64,000 nt of DNA from Anseranas semipalmata (taxonomy: Eukaryota; Chordata; Aves; Anseriformes; Anseranatidae): the NCBI GenBank assembly GCA_013399115.1, contig VXAA01001518.1, positions 479,856 through 543,855 of the forward strand, given 5' to 3'. The notes below the pieces were generated by a model, which saw only the letters and a program-made list of their open reading frames with translations, did not search any database and had not been told where the DNA came from. Shown piece after piece: positions 27,201 to 40,200 of the stretch; the first letter of the stretch is position 1, and each line of letters starts with the position of its first letter. The position numbers and the translations under genes are program-made.

Positions 27201-29068
27201 TGGCTCTCCCTAACCATGAAGCAGTAGAAAGAGGTGGGAGATGTCACAGAATAAAGAATCAACTTCTTGCAGAGAGCTTTTTAGTGAAACATATGTATAC
27301 ACCCTCATCAGCAAACTCTGCATGTCTGAGACTCAGTCAACCAGCCACAAATAGACATGTATACACATTTTGGAAGGCAAACAACTTCCAGACATCTTTT
27401 AAAGGTACCCACAAGTAATACAAAGTAGATATAAACACTCCATATAGTGATATCTTTAGATAGTGTCCTCATGGATACTATATATTCAGGAAGACATTGC
27501 TCATGTAGGTGATGCTATACCATATTCCAGAGAGTAGAAAGCAAGCCCTTTTAAAATACCGAAAGGGGAGATGGACATGGCGAGCTCCAGCGCAGAACTG
27601 GGCCAAGAGCAAACTGAAATGGCTAGATCTGTTTTCATCCCTTCTCTTGGGCTACTAAGCTGTATAGCAGAGAAAGTCATTCATAGTTCTTTACAATCCA
27701 ATTTCTAGCTTCGCATGGTAACTGTGGATTTACTGCACTCTTCTGCGAAATTTCAACTGCCAGAACAAAGCTTTATGTTGCAGACAATCAACACTCAAAT
27801 ATTTAGGAATAATAATAATGAAGACATTTCGCCCTCCCCTCCCCTTCCCACAGGGGACTGATCTGTCTTTTTATAACTAGGGGTTTCTTTGGCCCCATGC
27901 AAACCTTAAGTTCTTTTTTTTTTTTTTTTTTGTCACAATTGTTTGACTGATGTTTTGCTTAAAGAAGGGGAAAATCCCACTTCCTGCAGCATATTGCAGG
28001 GACCAGCAAAAATATCCCTTCGTCTGTTGGACCAGATACATAATAATAGTACTGTGCGGGTGCTCCAGAGCTGACTCAGCTGTAACACAATCACATTATG
28101 TCTGTGATATGCAATCCATCATTACATTTAAAGCGCCTGCTTGATTAATATTCAGTATTTAATGTCAACACTGATAAATTAGGATTCAAAAGTGTTACAC
28201 TGCAGGAACTGCAAATACTGCTGCAGTGGTAATGGCCTGGGTTAGTTTCATGGGGTCTGCTAGTTCAAGGGGAATTTCACAATTCAGAAATGCCAAAATA
28301 TAGGTATGGTGATAACTACCAGCTGTGACCTCTTGGGATAAATGTCATGTGTCAGTTTTAAAGACACTAAATGTTAAATTTCCAAATGGCCTATGGTAAT
28401 TTCTTCTCCTATATAAACGGTACTTCTCTCCCTTGGCAGTACGGCTTTGCCATCTAAATTCACAATAACATTAATTGTGGCGTTATAGATATACATGGTA
28501 TACTGAAATTGGGAAGTGCTTTGGCTTAGATTGATTTAAACATCTACTTCCCAAATGCATAGGTTTTATCTTAAACAACTTGCTCAAGAAAATAAGAAAA
28601 AAATACCATGGCGTTTTTAAATCTCTCTTGGGTTTGTTCCCTTTTCTCTTTTGAAATGTTTTGTTTTGTTTTGTTTTGTTTTGTTTTCCTGCGAACAATT
28701 TTATCAAAGTATTCTTTTTTTCCCTAATATTTACTTAATGGTAACTCTTTTCTTTTCACCTTTGCTTCAGTCTTAGTTGTGACAGATCAAATAATTCCCA
28801 TTAGAGCTACAGTTTGAGATTCAGGAACATTTAACTCTTCCCTGGTGGAGAATAAAGATTCAAAGGAAATATTTGTGGTCATTTTTCCTTTCATTATTTT
28901 TGTTAAAAAAGTTTGCACCTTGATGTGTCATGAATACCCCTTCTTGATCTTCCTTTGCCTTGTCAGACCTGGCCAGCACAAGCAGCTGAGATCTTTGCTC
29001 TATTTTCCCTGCATCTCTGTGCAACACTTTTTTAAAAAGAGAAAATATTATTATTTTTTCTGAGCCTT
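21245..29068. other. 3' flank / likely 3' UTR of PTCHD4, otherwise noncoding
   Basis: This stretch lies immediately 3' of the PTCHD4 stop codon on the gene's strand, so its right-hand part should hold the 3' UTR. I could not place the polyadenylation site. Several reverse-complement AATAAA/ATTAAA hexamers occur in this AT-rich DNA, for example TTTAAT near 28158, and none stands out. Short open frames here look random. In mammals OPN5 lies beyond the 3' end of PTCHD4, but I recognised no OPN5 exon in this window. A (TTTTG)n tract lies at 28659-28688. Confidence 0.5.
28659..28688. repeat. (TTTTG)n microsatellite
   Basis: Five to six perfect TTTTG units, about 380 bp beyond the PTCHD4 stop codon on the gene's 3' side. 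If the 3' UTR reaches this far, it would be transcribed as CAAAA repeats. Confidence 0.92.
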
Positions 29069-30757
<1,689 letters not shown>

Positions 30758-31738
30758 TCATCCTCCAGCAAGCAAAAAAATTTGTCAGCTGTTTTGTTAT
30801 GATTTTGTCACCATTTAAACAAATGAAAATTGTGGTGTGTCTGTGTAAAGCTAGATACCTGAAATCATATGCAGATAATTAAATAAACAGCCTGATATTC
30901 TGAGATTCTCAATGCTCATCATCCCTGCAATGAAATGGTGAAATATGGTTTGAAAGACACTCATTGATTTTAATGACAGTTCCCAAATGAACTGCCTATA
31001 CAGGACAAAGGAAAACATTAAGTTTAGCTTAAGTTTGGGATTCTTTCTCAAAATTCCTTGTGGCAACTTAATACATCTTTCAAGGTCTAAGGGATTCATT
31101 TTGAAACACTTACTAATGCAAATAACAACATCATCTTCTTCCAGAAAATATAAATTAATAGTGTTGTTTGGGAAATGAATCAGTGTGACCAAGAAAGTGA
31201 CACCTTGGTTCTTAATGGCTGACAAAGGAAAAAATATACTGCCATTAAGTACAAGCAATTGTAATTTGTGCAATGGTTCTCTACCTACTGACTGAAACTG
31301 GCACTTCTCAGTGATTGTATGCAAGTTTCCACGCTATACAAAAGTTGACAAGTTGATGATAATGATGGAGAGTACAGGATTGGCTAGATCATTGGTCCAC
31401 ATTAATTGTCTGGAAAACTTATGTTTTCTTCATGATTGTCTCCTTCTCTCTGTCCCTCTCTCTCTCAGCTCCTCCTGGTGAGAAGGAATTCCCTTAGCTC
31501 ACATAAACAGACATTCAAGAAAGAGACAGAGGCAATCAGTGCTCCAGAGGTTCTTATTTTGTATTAAATCCTGAGCACTATTTTAGACATATGATTTTTT
31601 TACTGGAAATGAAAAGACAGATTTACTGTCATTTTACTTATCACAGCCACAGTCCAGGAAATCTACAGCAATTAAACTTTGGGACAGAATGATAAAGCTG
31701 AAGCTAAGCTTACTGGAAAAGGTTTAACATGTAAAAGA

Positions 31739-32035
31739 TATGCATTATATACATATATATATTTCATATAATTTATATGTGGAATATATATACGTATATA
31801 ATGAATATCTTTTGCATGTTATACATATATACAATAATATACATATATATATTCGTATACATATATATATTCCACATATAAATTATATGAATATATATAT
31901 GTATATGCATATTATATATATATACATGAGATGCATATTCTTCTATTATACATGTATATAATATATATTATGCATATATATTATATGCATATTATATATA
32001 TATAGATATATTATGCATTATACAGATATTCTTCT
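31739..32035. repeat. AT-rich microsatellite block with long hairpin
   Basis: About 300 bp made almost only of TATA/ATAC/GCATAT words. It contains a perfect 28-bp inverted repeat: 31765-31792 (CATATAATTTATATGTGG followed by AATATATATA) and its exact reverse complement at 31862-31889. The arms extend imperfectly outward to about 42 bp with a loop near 69 bp. It could extrude as a cruciform. Open frames through it are tandem-repeat artefacts. Confidence 0.95.
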
Positions 32036-34248
32036 ATTTACCAGTAATGAATTTTAACTGGGGAGGAAAGGGAGGGAAAACATTAAAAAAACAGAGCCAA
32101 AAGGGTTTGACTTTCAAACATTTTTTTTTGTTGTTCAAAAATTAATGTGACATATTTGAATGACAAAGTGGAAAGTTCTCTGCACTTTGGATCAATCCCT
32201 GATAAAATACTGAACAAGATAAGGAAACACATTACTGAGCAGAGAAAGAAGTAGAAAGAGATTGCAGGCATTCCTGTCTCTATTTGTGGGCCTCCACTCT
32301 CTGCAGTAGAACTGCATACAACAAAGCAGGAACTAATTTTATTGTAACTAAACCAGAAATATGACCAGGAGATTTGCAAATAATAAAGTGTGTAATAGTG
32401 AACAAAAAGTCTGTTGAGTTTGTTTTTTGATTTAAATTGTTTGGATTTATACAGCTGCTTGTGTTGCCCAAAACAGACTCCTGACAGCCATTCTAGACAG
32501 GGTAGATTACAGCACAAACTGTCAAATTCTGTGAATGTTACCTGTTTTACTGCAAATCCGTGTCCCCAGTGAAAGATAAACATCCAGTAGTACAGAAATC
32601 TTGCAGTTAGCAAAAAGCCTGTGTAGAAACAGTGCTCTCTTATGAATCAGCATCTTGGTTCAGGAGGGACCTCGGAGTCCCTGGTAAGTTTAGGGTGAGT
32701 CAGTTTAAATTCCCGAAGCACAGCTGTCTTGTACACTGTCACATTTCGACTGTCAAGCAGAAAGAATTGGCTCTTTGGGCTGAGCAAAGCTGCAGAATCC
32801 AATGACCTGGCTGTGATTTTATATCATGCTTAAAGCAAGAGTGTAAGTACCCTGTGGTGCGTGGACCAGGCTGGCTGGTCATCACTTCCAGTGCCCACGT
32901 CCTGGTATGTTTTAATATAATGGTATAGGAGTTGAGTGTTTTTCTCTTTTGTACAGTACAGCACAATGACTTTCTTGATGTCTGTGTTCACCCCATCTCC
33001 ATCTAATGATCAATTTTAAATGGTTATTTTCCAGACATTTCTGATGAAGGGCCCTGTAATGTATGACACTGTCTTAAAACCTGTTCTTATCCCATATGAC
33101 CATAACATCTCTTTTTCCAAAACAGAGTCTTGCCCCTTCTCTTCCAATTTTAGGAATCCCTCTTCTCTCTCTGTCTCTTTGTTTTCTCCTGTTATGAGGA
33201 AAGCTGAGGGGGTGAATAGCAGCACAGGATTTCTGCTCCTATTGCTGCTGTCATTCCTCCCATGTCCCTATCCCACCCAGCCTCTTCCACTGAGGGCAGA
33301 AGGACCACACAGAGCAGAGATGTTTTTTTTCTAACTCAGAGTTCCCCCTCATACCCTGACTCTCCCAGGTGGAGGTAATAAGTGTGGGAGCCTTCTGTTA
33401 GGAATCAGAAGTAAAAATGACTGGTAAAGTCAAACAAAAAAAAAATAGTTTTTTGAAAATGTTAAAACAGATAGTGTGGATCATAGTAGTGTCTGTACAT
33501 TGGAAATTTAGCAGAAGTCTTTTCACCAAAACAGTTAGAATTATGGTGAATTAGCACTTTTCAAAGAAGCTTTAGATAAAGGAGTGCTCTACCAGCTCTA
33601 TCAAAAATTTATGGTAATATTGATTTTTCTCTGCTTATTCCAAGATCTTACTTCTCTGCCCACCTGCAAGGTTATGTTCACAGTTGCATCTTAACCATGC
33701 TTTTAGAGTATTAATTTATAAATTTTAGTGTATCAGGTTCCCAGTGATACATACCTATTTTTATGGTTTTATATTTTATGTTTGTGAAACATATGTGTGT
33801 GAAAAGACTACCCAAGAGTACACACTAGTGTGTATGCACTAACTTGTGTTATACTCAAAATTTAAATACTCTAATTAAACTGTAGGCTTTTTTTTTTTTT
33901 TCCTCATAAAGCAAGTATTGTCTTAAGGAAGTAAAATATTGATATTTGAACATATTTGAACCTCACCCATTGAGGGTGAAAACTGACACTAATTTTCTTA
34001 TGATTATTATTGCACAAATTTAAAATTTACAGTTAACCTCAACTTCAGCTGTCTCACACAAATTCAGAAATTGGAGAATGCAGTGCAGTAACTCCCTTGC
34101 TGCCAGAAATCTTTCCTTGACTGGTTTTCCCACATCATTACTCTGATACCAAGTTTTGCAGCCAGCCTCTGTTCTTTTCCCCAGGTAAGCAGGTCTATTC
34201 CCCTTTCCCACAAAGGATACAAATCTTTCTTTTCTTCTTCTTCTTTTT

Positions 34249-34275
34249 NNNNNNNNNNNNNNNNNNNNNNNNNNN
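34249..34275. other. Assembly gap (27 N) inside a pyrimidine/poly-T tract
   Basis: Unresolved bases between a TTC-rich run (from about 34226) and a T-run (to about 34289). As with the first gap, the break falls in a homopolymer. Confidence 0.98.
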
Positions 34276-34599
34276 TTTTTTTTTTTTTTATGAACTGGAC
34301 ATAAACTAATATTTTCCTGCCATTTCTGATGATTCAGACACCACAGTCTGTGAAATTCTATTCCTTCAGCTCCATCGCTAATGTCACTGACAAAATTGAC
34401 AACGGAGTTAAGTTCACTGAGCAGTTCTAGGAAGGTTCACAAGGTCTTTGGCTTTGGGTCAAAACTGTCAAGTTGCTCTAGTGTTAACATGACATGAACG
34501 AAGTACAGCAATTTTGTGTTTTCCAGACAAGCATCAGTCTATGACTACTTAAGAAGAGAGAAGACAACAGAAAGTATAAGTCCATTATTTGTGAGGTTA

Positions 34600-36245
34600 A
34601 GAGAGTAAATAAGGGAGGCTGCAGAGAAGATAGAAATGCATAAGGTTTTTGCTGCCTCAATTTTCAAAACAAAAGGTTAATCGTGACAAGATATTTAACA
34701 TGTTTGAAGAGGATAGAGATGGAAACCACAAGAGTGAAATAACAATAAAGATCACTTGATTCAATTAAATTTACTTAAGCTGGAAGAACATGGAGAAATT
34801 AATCAATTAAAAGCTGAGCCAAAGCAATCTCTGAAGTATTAGCAGTCACCTTAGAGAAAGAATGTTGATGGGTTGGTCCAAGAAGAATTGGAGAGGGCAC
34901 ACATAGTATCTATATCTTCAAAAAGGAGAAAGAAGAGGACCTGCAGAACTTAATGTCCATCAGATTAATTCCTATCTCAAAAGATAAAAGAATAAGCAAT
35001 TACAAACCAATTTACCGTCACTGAGAGGATATGAAAATGATCAGAAAAATCTAACATAGATTTATCAAAACCAAATAATCTCAAGTCAACCTCATTTCTT
35101 GCTTTGAAAAGTAACTGGCCTAATGAAAAGGAGACCTGATATTTTTCTTAGTAAGTATTTTAAAATCTTTCTCTTGAATTTAGTAAGTTTTTTTTGACAC
35201 TATTGCTCTTAATATTCTGACAAGCAAATTGAGGGAACACTGTCTAGAGGAAGACATAGGAAATATATATCCAACTGGTTGAAAGTATGCACATAAGGAA
35301 TTGTTTCCAGTGATCTATCAGTTTTCAGGAGGACATTTTAAGTGAGATCATGTCAAAGGTCCATCCTGGGCTTAGTTCTTTTTGATATGGACACTTGCAG
35401 AATTTGCATGTGAGGCTAATGTGAGGTGGAATTCAAATCCTCTGCAGAGCAAGATTAGAATTTAAACTTGGAGAAGTGATCAGAAATTTCAGAACGTCAG
35501 TGGATGAAATATAATGTAGATAAATGCAAAGCAATAAACTTTGTTAGGAAAACAAATGAAAGAAATGCACAAGAAGGAAGAAGATGTAAAGAAGTGTGAG
35601 ATAAGAGTGTTTAGGGCCTATGAGGATCTTCAAAGTGAATAGGGAATAAGTCAATAATATTCTTTTACAACATGTAAAAAGCTTATCCTGGGCTGTATTA
35701 ACAGAAATATCATACAAGATTTTGGAGGCAATAATTTTGCTTACTCTAGTGTGATGGAAGCATAAGCTGGAGCACTTTTTTGAAATGGGGCGTGATATTT
35801 AAAAAAAAAAAAGAAAAGTGGAAAAACTGGGGCGAACAACTTGGGGAATAAAACCAATAAACAATAACCTGTTTGTGAAACACAGAAAACAAAGAAAAGC
35901 TGAATGAATTGTCCTTTTTTCCCTTATAGACTAGAATGTGGATGGGGACCCAATATCATTCAGCATGAAAAAGTTATTATAAAGAGGACAGCAATCAATT
36001 ATTTCTCATTTCCATGGGGAGGAGGAGAAGGAATCATCAGATTAATTTGAAAAAAAAAAAACAACATTTAGGTTAGATATCAGAAAAACTAATCTTTCTT
36101 CCACTAAGGTTCATTAAACACTGGAACACACAATCTAAGAAGGTCATAAAGTCTTCTTCATTGCAAGTCTAAAAAACAAGTTAGATTAAGAAATGTCAAT
36201 GCAGGTGCTATGTATATCCTGTCTTAGTACTCTGGGGTGATTCCT
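34600..36245 (+). mobile_element. Ancient CR1/L3-type LINE, long ORF2 relic
   Basis: About 1.6 kb that follows the word order of CR1-type ORF2 from the reverse transcriptase region to the 3' end, though heavily mutated. Recognisable stretches are CAAAAAGGAGAAAGAAGAGG near 34920, AGATTTATCAAAACCAAATA near 35055, ACTGGCCTAATGAAAAGG, CCATCCTGGGCTTAGTTC near 35362, CCTGGGCTGTATTAACAG near 35686, and GGTTAGATATCAGAAAAACT at 36071 followed by AAACACTGGAACACA. The frame is destroyed by many stops and indels. It belongs to an older, reptile-wide CR1 lineage rather than the younger avian type at 3850-4262. Orientation is opposite to PTCHD4. The 5' edge is uncertain. Confidence 0.8.
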
Positions 36246-36671
36246 GAGGTCTTTTACATCTCTGCTTAGTCTTAAAATACTAAAGCACCTAACTTTGACT
36301 TAAGATACTTCAGAGTACTCTAGCATGAAAACCAGCCTACCTTCAGTGTTGTCTTTTCAGCATTTACCTGTTGCTTCTGCCACAACCTGTCAACTTCTTG
36401 GGGTAAGAATTTCATCTGAATTTATCATTCAACATAATATTCACTAAGACCCCTGTATGAAGCCACTAAGCACAGATGAAAGGATGGGCTGGGTACTGCC
36501 AGTTTTTGTAAACTTTCTAGGAAGGAGGGTGAGCATGACTTCATGTACTCTTTTGGGTCGGGTTATAAGGAAGAGAGTTTGCTTCTATAGGTGACAGCTA
36601 TGTGGTGATATCCACATTGCCTATGCTATATTTTCAAATGAAAACTGCAACAGGCACTGTAATGGGGCTTT

Positions 36672-36676
36672 TAATC
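36672..36676. repeat. Left target-site duplication of solo LTR (TAATC)
   Basis: The five bases directly before the LTR's TG start are identical to the five bases after its CA end (37270-37274). Confidence 0.9.
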
Positions 36677-37269
36677 TGTCATGGTTTTGGCTGGGATATT
36701 GCTAATTTTCTTCATGGAGGTTTGTATGATGCTGTGTTTTAGATTTTTGATGAAAATAGTGGTGATAACACACCAATGGTTTTAGTTGTTACAGAGCAGT
36801 GCTTACACAGAGCCAAGGACTTTTCTGCTTCTTGTGCTGCCCTGCCAGAGAGGAGGCTGGGGGTGCACAAGGAGCTGGGAGGGGACACAGCCAGGACAGC
36901 TGGCTCAGACTGACCAAAGGGATGTCCTGTACCATATGGCATCATGCTCAGCAATAAAAGCTGGGGTAAAGAAGGAGGAAGGGCTGGACATTTGGAGTGA
37001 TGACATTTGTCGTCCCAAGGAACCACTACATGTGATGAGCCCTGCTTTCCTGGAAGTGACTGAACACCTGACTGCCAATGGGAAGTAGCAAAAGAATTCC
37101 TTGTTCTGCTTTGCTTGTGCACGTGGCTTTTGCTTTACCTAGTGAACTGTCTTTATCTCAGCCCATGAGTTCTCACACTTTTACCTTTCTGATTCTCTCC
37201 CCCATCCCAACTGGGGAGTGAGCAAGCGGCTGGGTAGTGCTGAGCTGCCTGCTGGGTTAAACCACAACA
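36677..37269 (+). mobile_element. Solo LTR of an avian ERVL-like endogenous retrovirus
   Basis: A 593-bp element begins TGTCATGGTTTTGGCTGGGA and ends TTAAACCACAACA (TG...CA termini). It is bounded by a perfect 5-bp duplication, TAATC. The internal words GCACAAGGAGCTGGGAGGGG, CAGGACAGCTGGCTCAGACT and GGAAGTAGCAAAAGAATTCC match a very common avian LTR type known to me from bird genomes. A TATA-like AATAAAAG lies at 36953-36960, just before AGCTGGGG. No internal retroviral genes, primer-binding site or second LTR are adjacent, so it is a recombined solo LTR. The 5-bp TSD fits ERVL-type (class III) elements, but the exact family name was not assigned. It is antisense to PTCHD4 and intronic. Confidence 0.93.
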
Positions 37270-37274
37270 TAATC
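37270..37274. repeat. Right target-site duplication of solo LTR (TAATC)
   Basis: Exact copy of 36672-36676. Together they mark the insertion site. Confidence 0.9.
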
Positions 37275-40200
37275 ACGGGAAAAAGGATCACAGGGGTTTT
37301 AATTGTAGGAAAAAAAAAAAAAAAGAATTTTTAGAAGCAAGTGCCATAGCACAGCTTTACTCAACATTGCTGCAGTAAGAGGCTCAAGTATTATATTCAA
37401 TTTTCATTAACACCCACACCTGTAATCTTGTCATGTATATACAGAAGGCATGTATATACTGCTTTCTCTGAAATCCTAGAAGTAGGCAGTAAAGACATTT
37501 TTAGCTTAAAATTCTTTGCTGATAGTCTACAGGAAATGAACTTTCCATTATTTTATCTAGAAAAACAAGCTGTAACTCCTTGAGGGGGGAATCACATTTT
37601 TCATTTTTTCCACTGGGTGTAGACAACCACGGCATACAGAAATTTTTTCTACCTTAACATTAGAGAGCCCAATTCATCTCCTGGAACAACTGAGCTTGTT
37701 TTATCTAATCGATGTCTCATGATAGCAGGGGCCATAGCCATTAGTGGCACATGACCTATTCTCTTCAACAGGTCATTGACATGACCTCTGTCTAATTACA
37801 TATTTTGAGACCATATCATCTTTTTGGATGAAATAGACTGTTAAGCCCATGGTATTCAGAAGGTGAGGCTGTGAACTAATACTCTGTTCCAGCCTTAAAC
37901 TTTATGGAACTATGAATTTATCCAGGCTATTGATTTCAAAATATGTCCCATTTTAGGCACCACTAGCATAGATGAGGAAACGTGTACCTTAATCTAGATC
38001 CTCTTCCATAAAAGTAAATCCCAGCACAATCCACCTGGGCAAGAATTGGATCTTGGCCATGAGACTGAGTAAACAAATTCCCAGCTGGATTAAGGATAAA
38101 AAAAAGATAGCATACTTTGTGGAACTAATCTAAAATATGTTTGGATAAAAGCATGGTTTTCATTTTATTTCTCTCCATATACCTCTAAAATGACTGTAAT
38201 TGAGCTGTCCACACAGCTGGATTGCTGACCATATCTTCTTTATTTCTTTTTCTCTTCACTTGTGTGCTGTGTTAGTGGTAACATGGGGAACTAAGGGTGT
38301 CTGATCAGGCAGGTGAGGTACTAAACCTCTCTCTTAATGGTTTCGTCTCAGTCCAGTACCTCAATGAGAAAAGTGAAGTAGGATCTCATCCTACCTTTAA
38401 GACACCTGGGATAGTTTAGATTTTGTGGATAGAGGATATAACTGTGGAAGCAATGTCCTCCACTCTCTAGCATTTTGGTGCTTTGTGAAATAAAAAAGCA
38501 TCTAAACAGAGAAGTTAAATCATTTCTAGGTACATTCTCCTTGTGATGTCATGGTATATTTATTTTTCTCCCATTTGAGCTAACCAGATTTATACAGACA
38601 TGCTGACAAAGGTTTTTACACCCTGCTGTGCCTTTTCATCTTGAAAAGTACACAGAGAATTGTTCTTTTAAGTGACAGATCCCTATCATAATAAATTGAC
38701 TAATTTACAGAGCTGGGTTCTATAGCAGGAGTGTTTAACCAAGTGCAATGAAACCTCAGCTAGCTGAACCATGCATCTTCAGTAACAAGGACCTCAGGGA
38801 AATCTCCAGTGCTACACAAGGGTGTTGGTATTGCTAGATTTTAGCACTTTCAACAAAAACAGCAGATGCACTTGAAGATATCAGTAATGTCATAAATGAA
38901 GTCAGTTATGCCTAATAGATGTTCTGAATTCCTTAAAAATATTTCTGGCCACTTTGCGGGTCTGCATACACGAGTGGCTCCCAGCTCCCAGTGGTGGTGT
39001 ATCTCCATTGCAATGTGAACCCCATCAGAAAAACAGTTGCGATCTTTTAGTGCATCTTGGGGCACTTCTATTAAACATAAAGACTATGACTGACACCTTG
39101 ACGTGTGCTCCACGTGACTGCATTTATTTCTTTTCCCATGAGCACTTCTAAAAGCCTTTTAAAAAAGTCTGGGAATTGCTGATGAGACCAAAACATAAAA
39201 GAGTTAGTCTCCTCATGGGTATTTCAATACAGTCTGACAGATATCAACCCTGTGAGTGTTTGAGGCTAAACAGCAATAAGGAAAGAGGAAACAGTTGATT
39301 CTAGCTGGTGTTTGCTGTAGTAGATGATATCTGTGAAGTGACTATAGCAGGAGATGGTGACTGCTTTAGCCTAAGATTACATATTTGCACAAAATGCCTT
39401 TCTCTTGTCACTGGTTAAAAGGGGAGCTGAGACATCTGATTTAGACTAGGAGCTTGACTTTAGACTGCTAAAATTATGTGAGATTAATTGCATTTTCTGT
39501 CTCCATTCCGGTTTCTTAAATCCTTCCATTGCAGAAGGAAGTCTATGCAGAAACATATGCTATAGAAGAAAATGACGTAATGATGTACCACTCATAGCAA
39601 GTCCTTCTGTTAATTTGCCTTCCAAGATCCTGAGGAATACCAATCTGTAAATTACACTAGTACCAATCTTTTGGAAAAACAGATAAAAAGTGATGGTTCA
39701 CTTGCTCTTTTGGTCTTCTTTTATGTGCTCCCTTCACTTAATCAGCTCCACAGTCCTTGCCAGCCCCCTCACTCTACCCTTTCCCATCTACCTCAAAATA
39801 AAGAAGCCCAGACATAAGCAATGAGCTTATGTCTATCTGGGCTAAAGCACATAGCGATCATTTACTTAGACATCACATCCCTTCTTCACATGCTCAATCT
39901 TTTATCAGTTTCTCATACTATAGACTGTCCAAGGCAAATGCTGTTATGCCTGCTTGCACAGAGACCAGCATAATAGGATATGATCTTGATTTGAATTGAG
40001 TAATTAATTCTAACATGAATTTGGTATCTTTGATTTTAAATCTTATTTGATTTTGGATCTTTCATATTGAAAAGGTCTTTCTAGAGATTCACCACAAGCA
40101 GCCCTGGGTATAAACTCAGTGTTGAGCACTGGAGATGAGCCAAAGACCTGCTAGTTTGGATGCAAACATGGTGACACCACTTTGTATTCAAGATTTTGCT

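Noticed and set aside
1..29068. OPN5, the usual mammalian neighbour beyond the PTCHD4 3' end
   Set aside because: I saw no opsin-like helices or exon on the plus strand. It is probably further left, outside the window.
30851..31324. 157-codon minus-strand frame just upstream of the exon as a further PTCHD4 exon
   Set aside because: The peptide shows none of the expected patched-domain words or membrane segments, and it lies inside the intron with no fitting splice pattern.
31740..31961. Tyr/Ile-rich 73-codon frame
   Set aside because: It is a translation of the TATA/ATAC microsatellite block.
32083..32613. 176-codon minus-strand frame as a gene
   Set aside because: Low coding resemblance, a second frame overlaps it, and no family is recognised.
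36739..37122. 127-codon minus and 100-codon plus frames as genes
   Set aside because: Both lie wholly inside the solo LTR and have no retroviral protein similarity.
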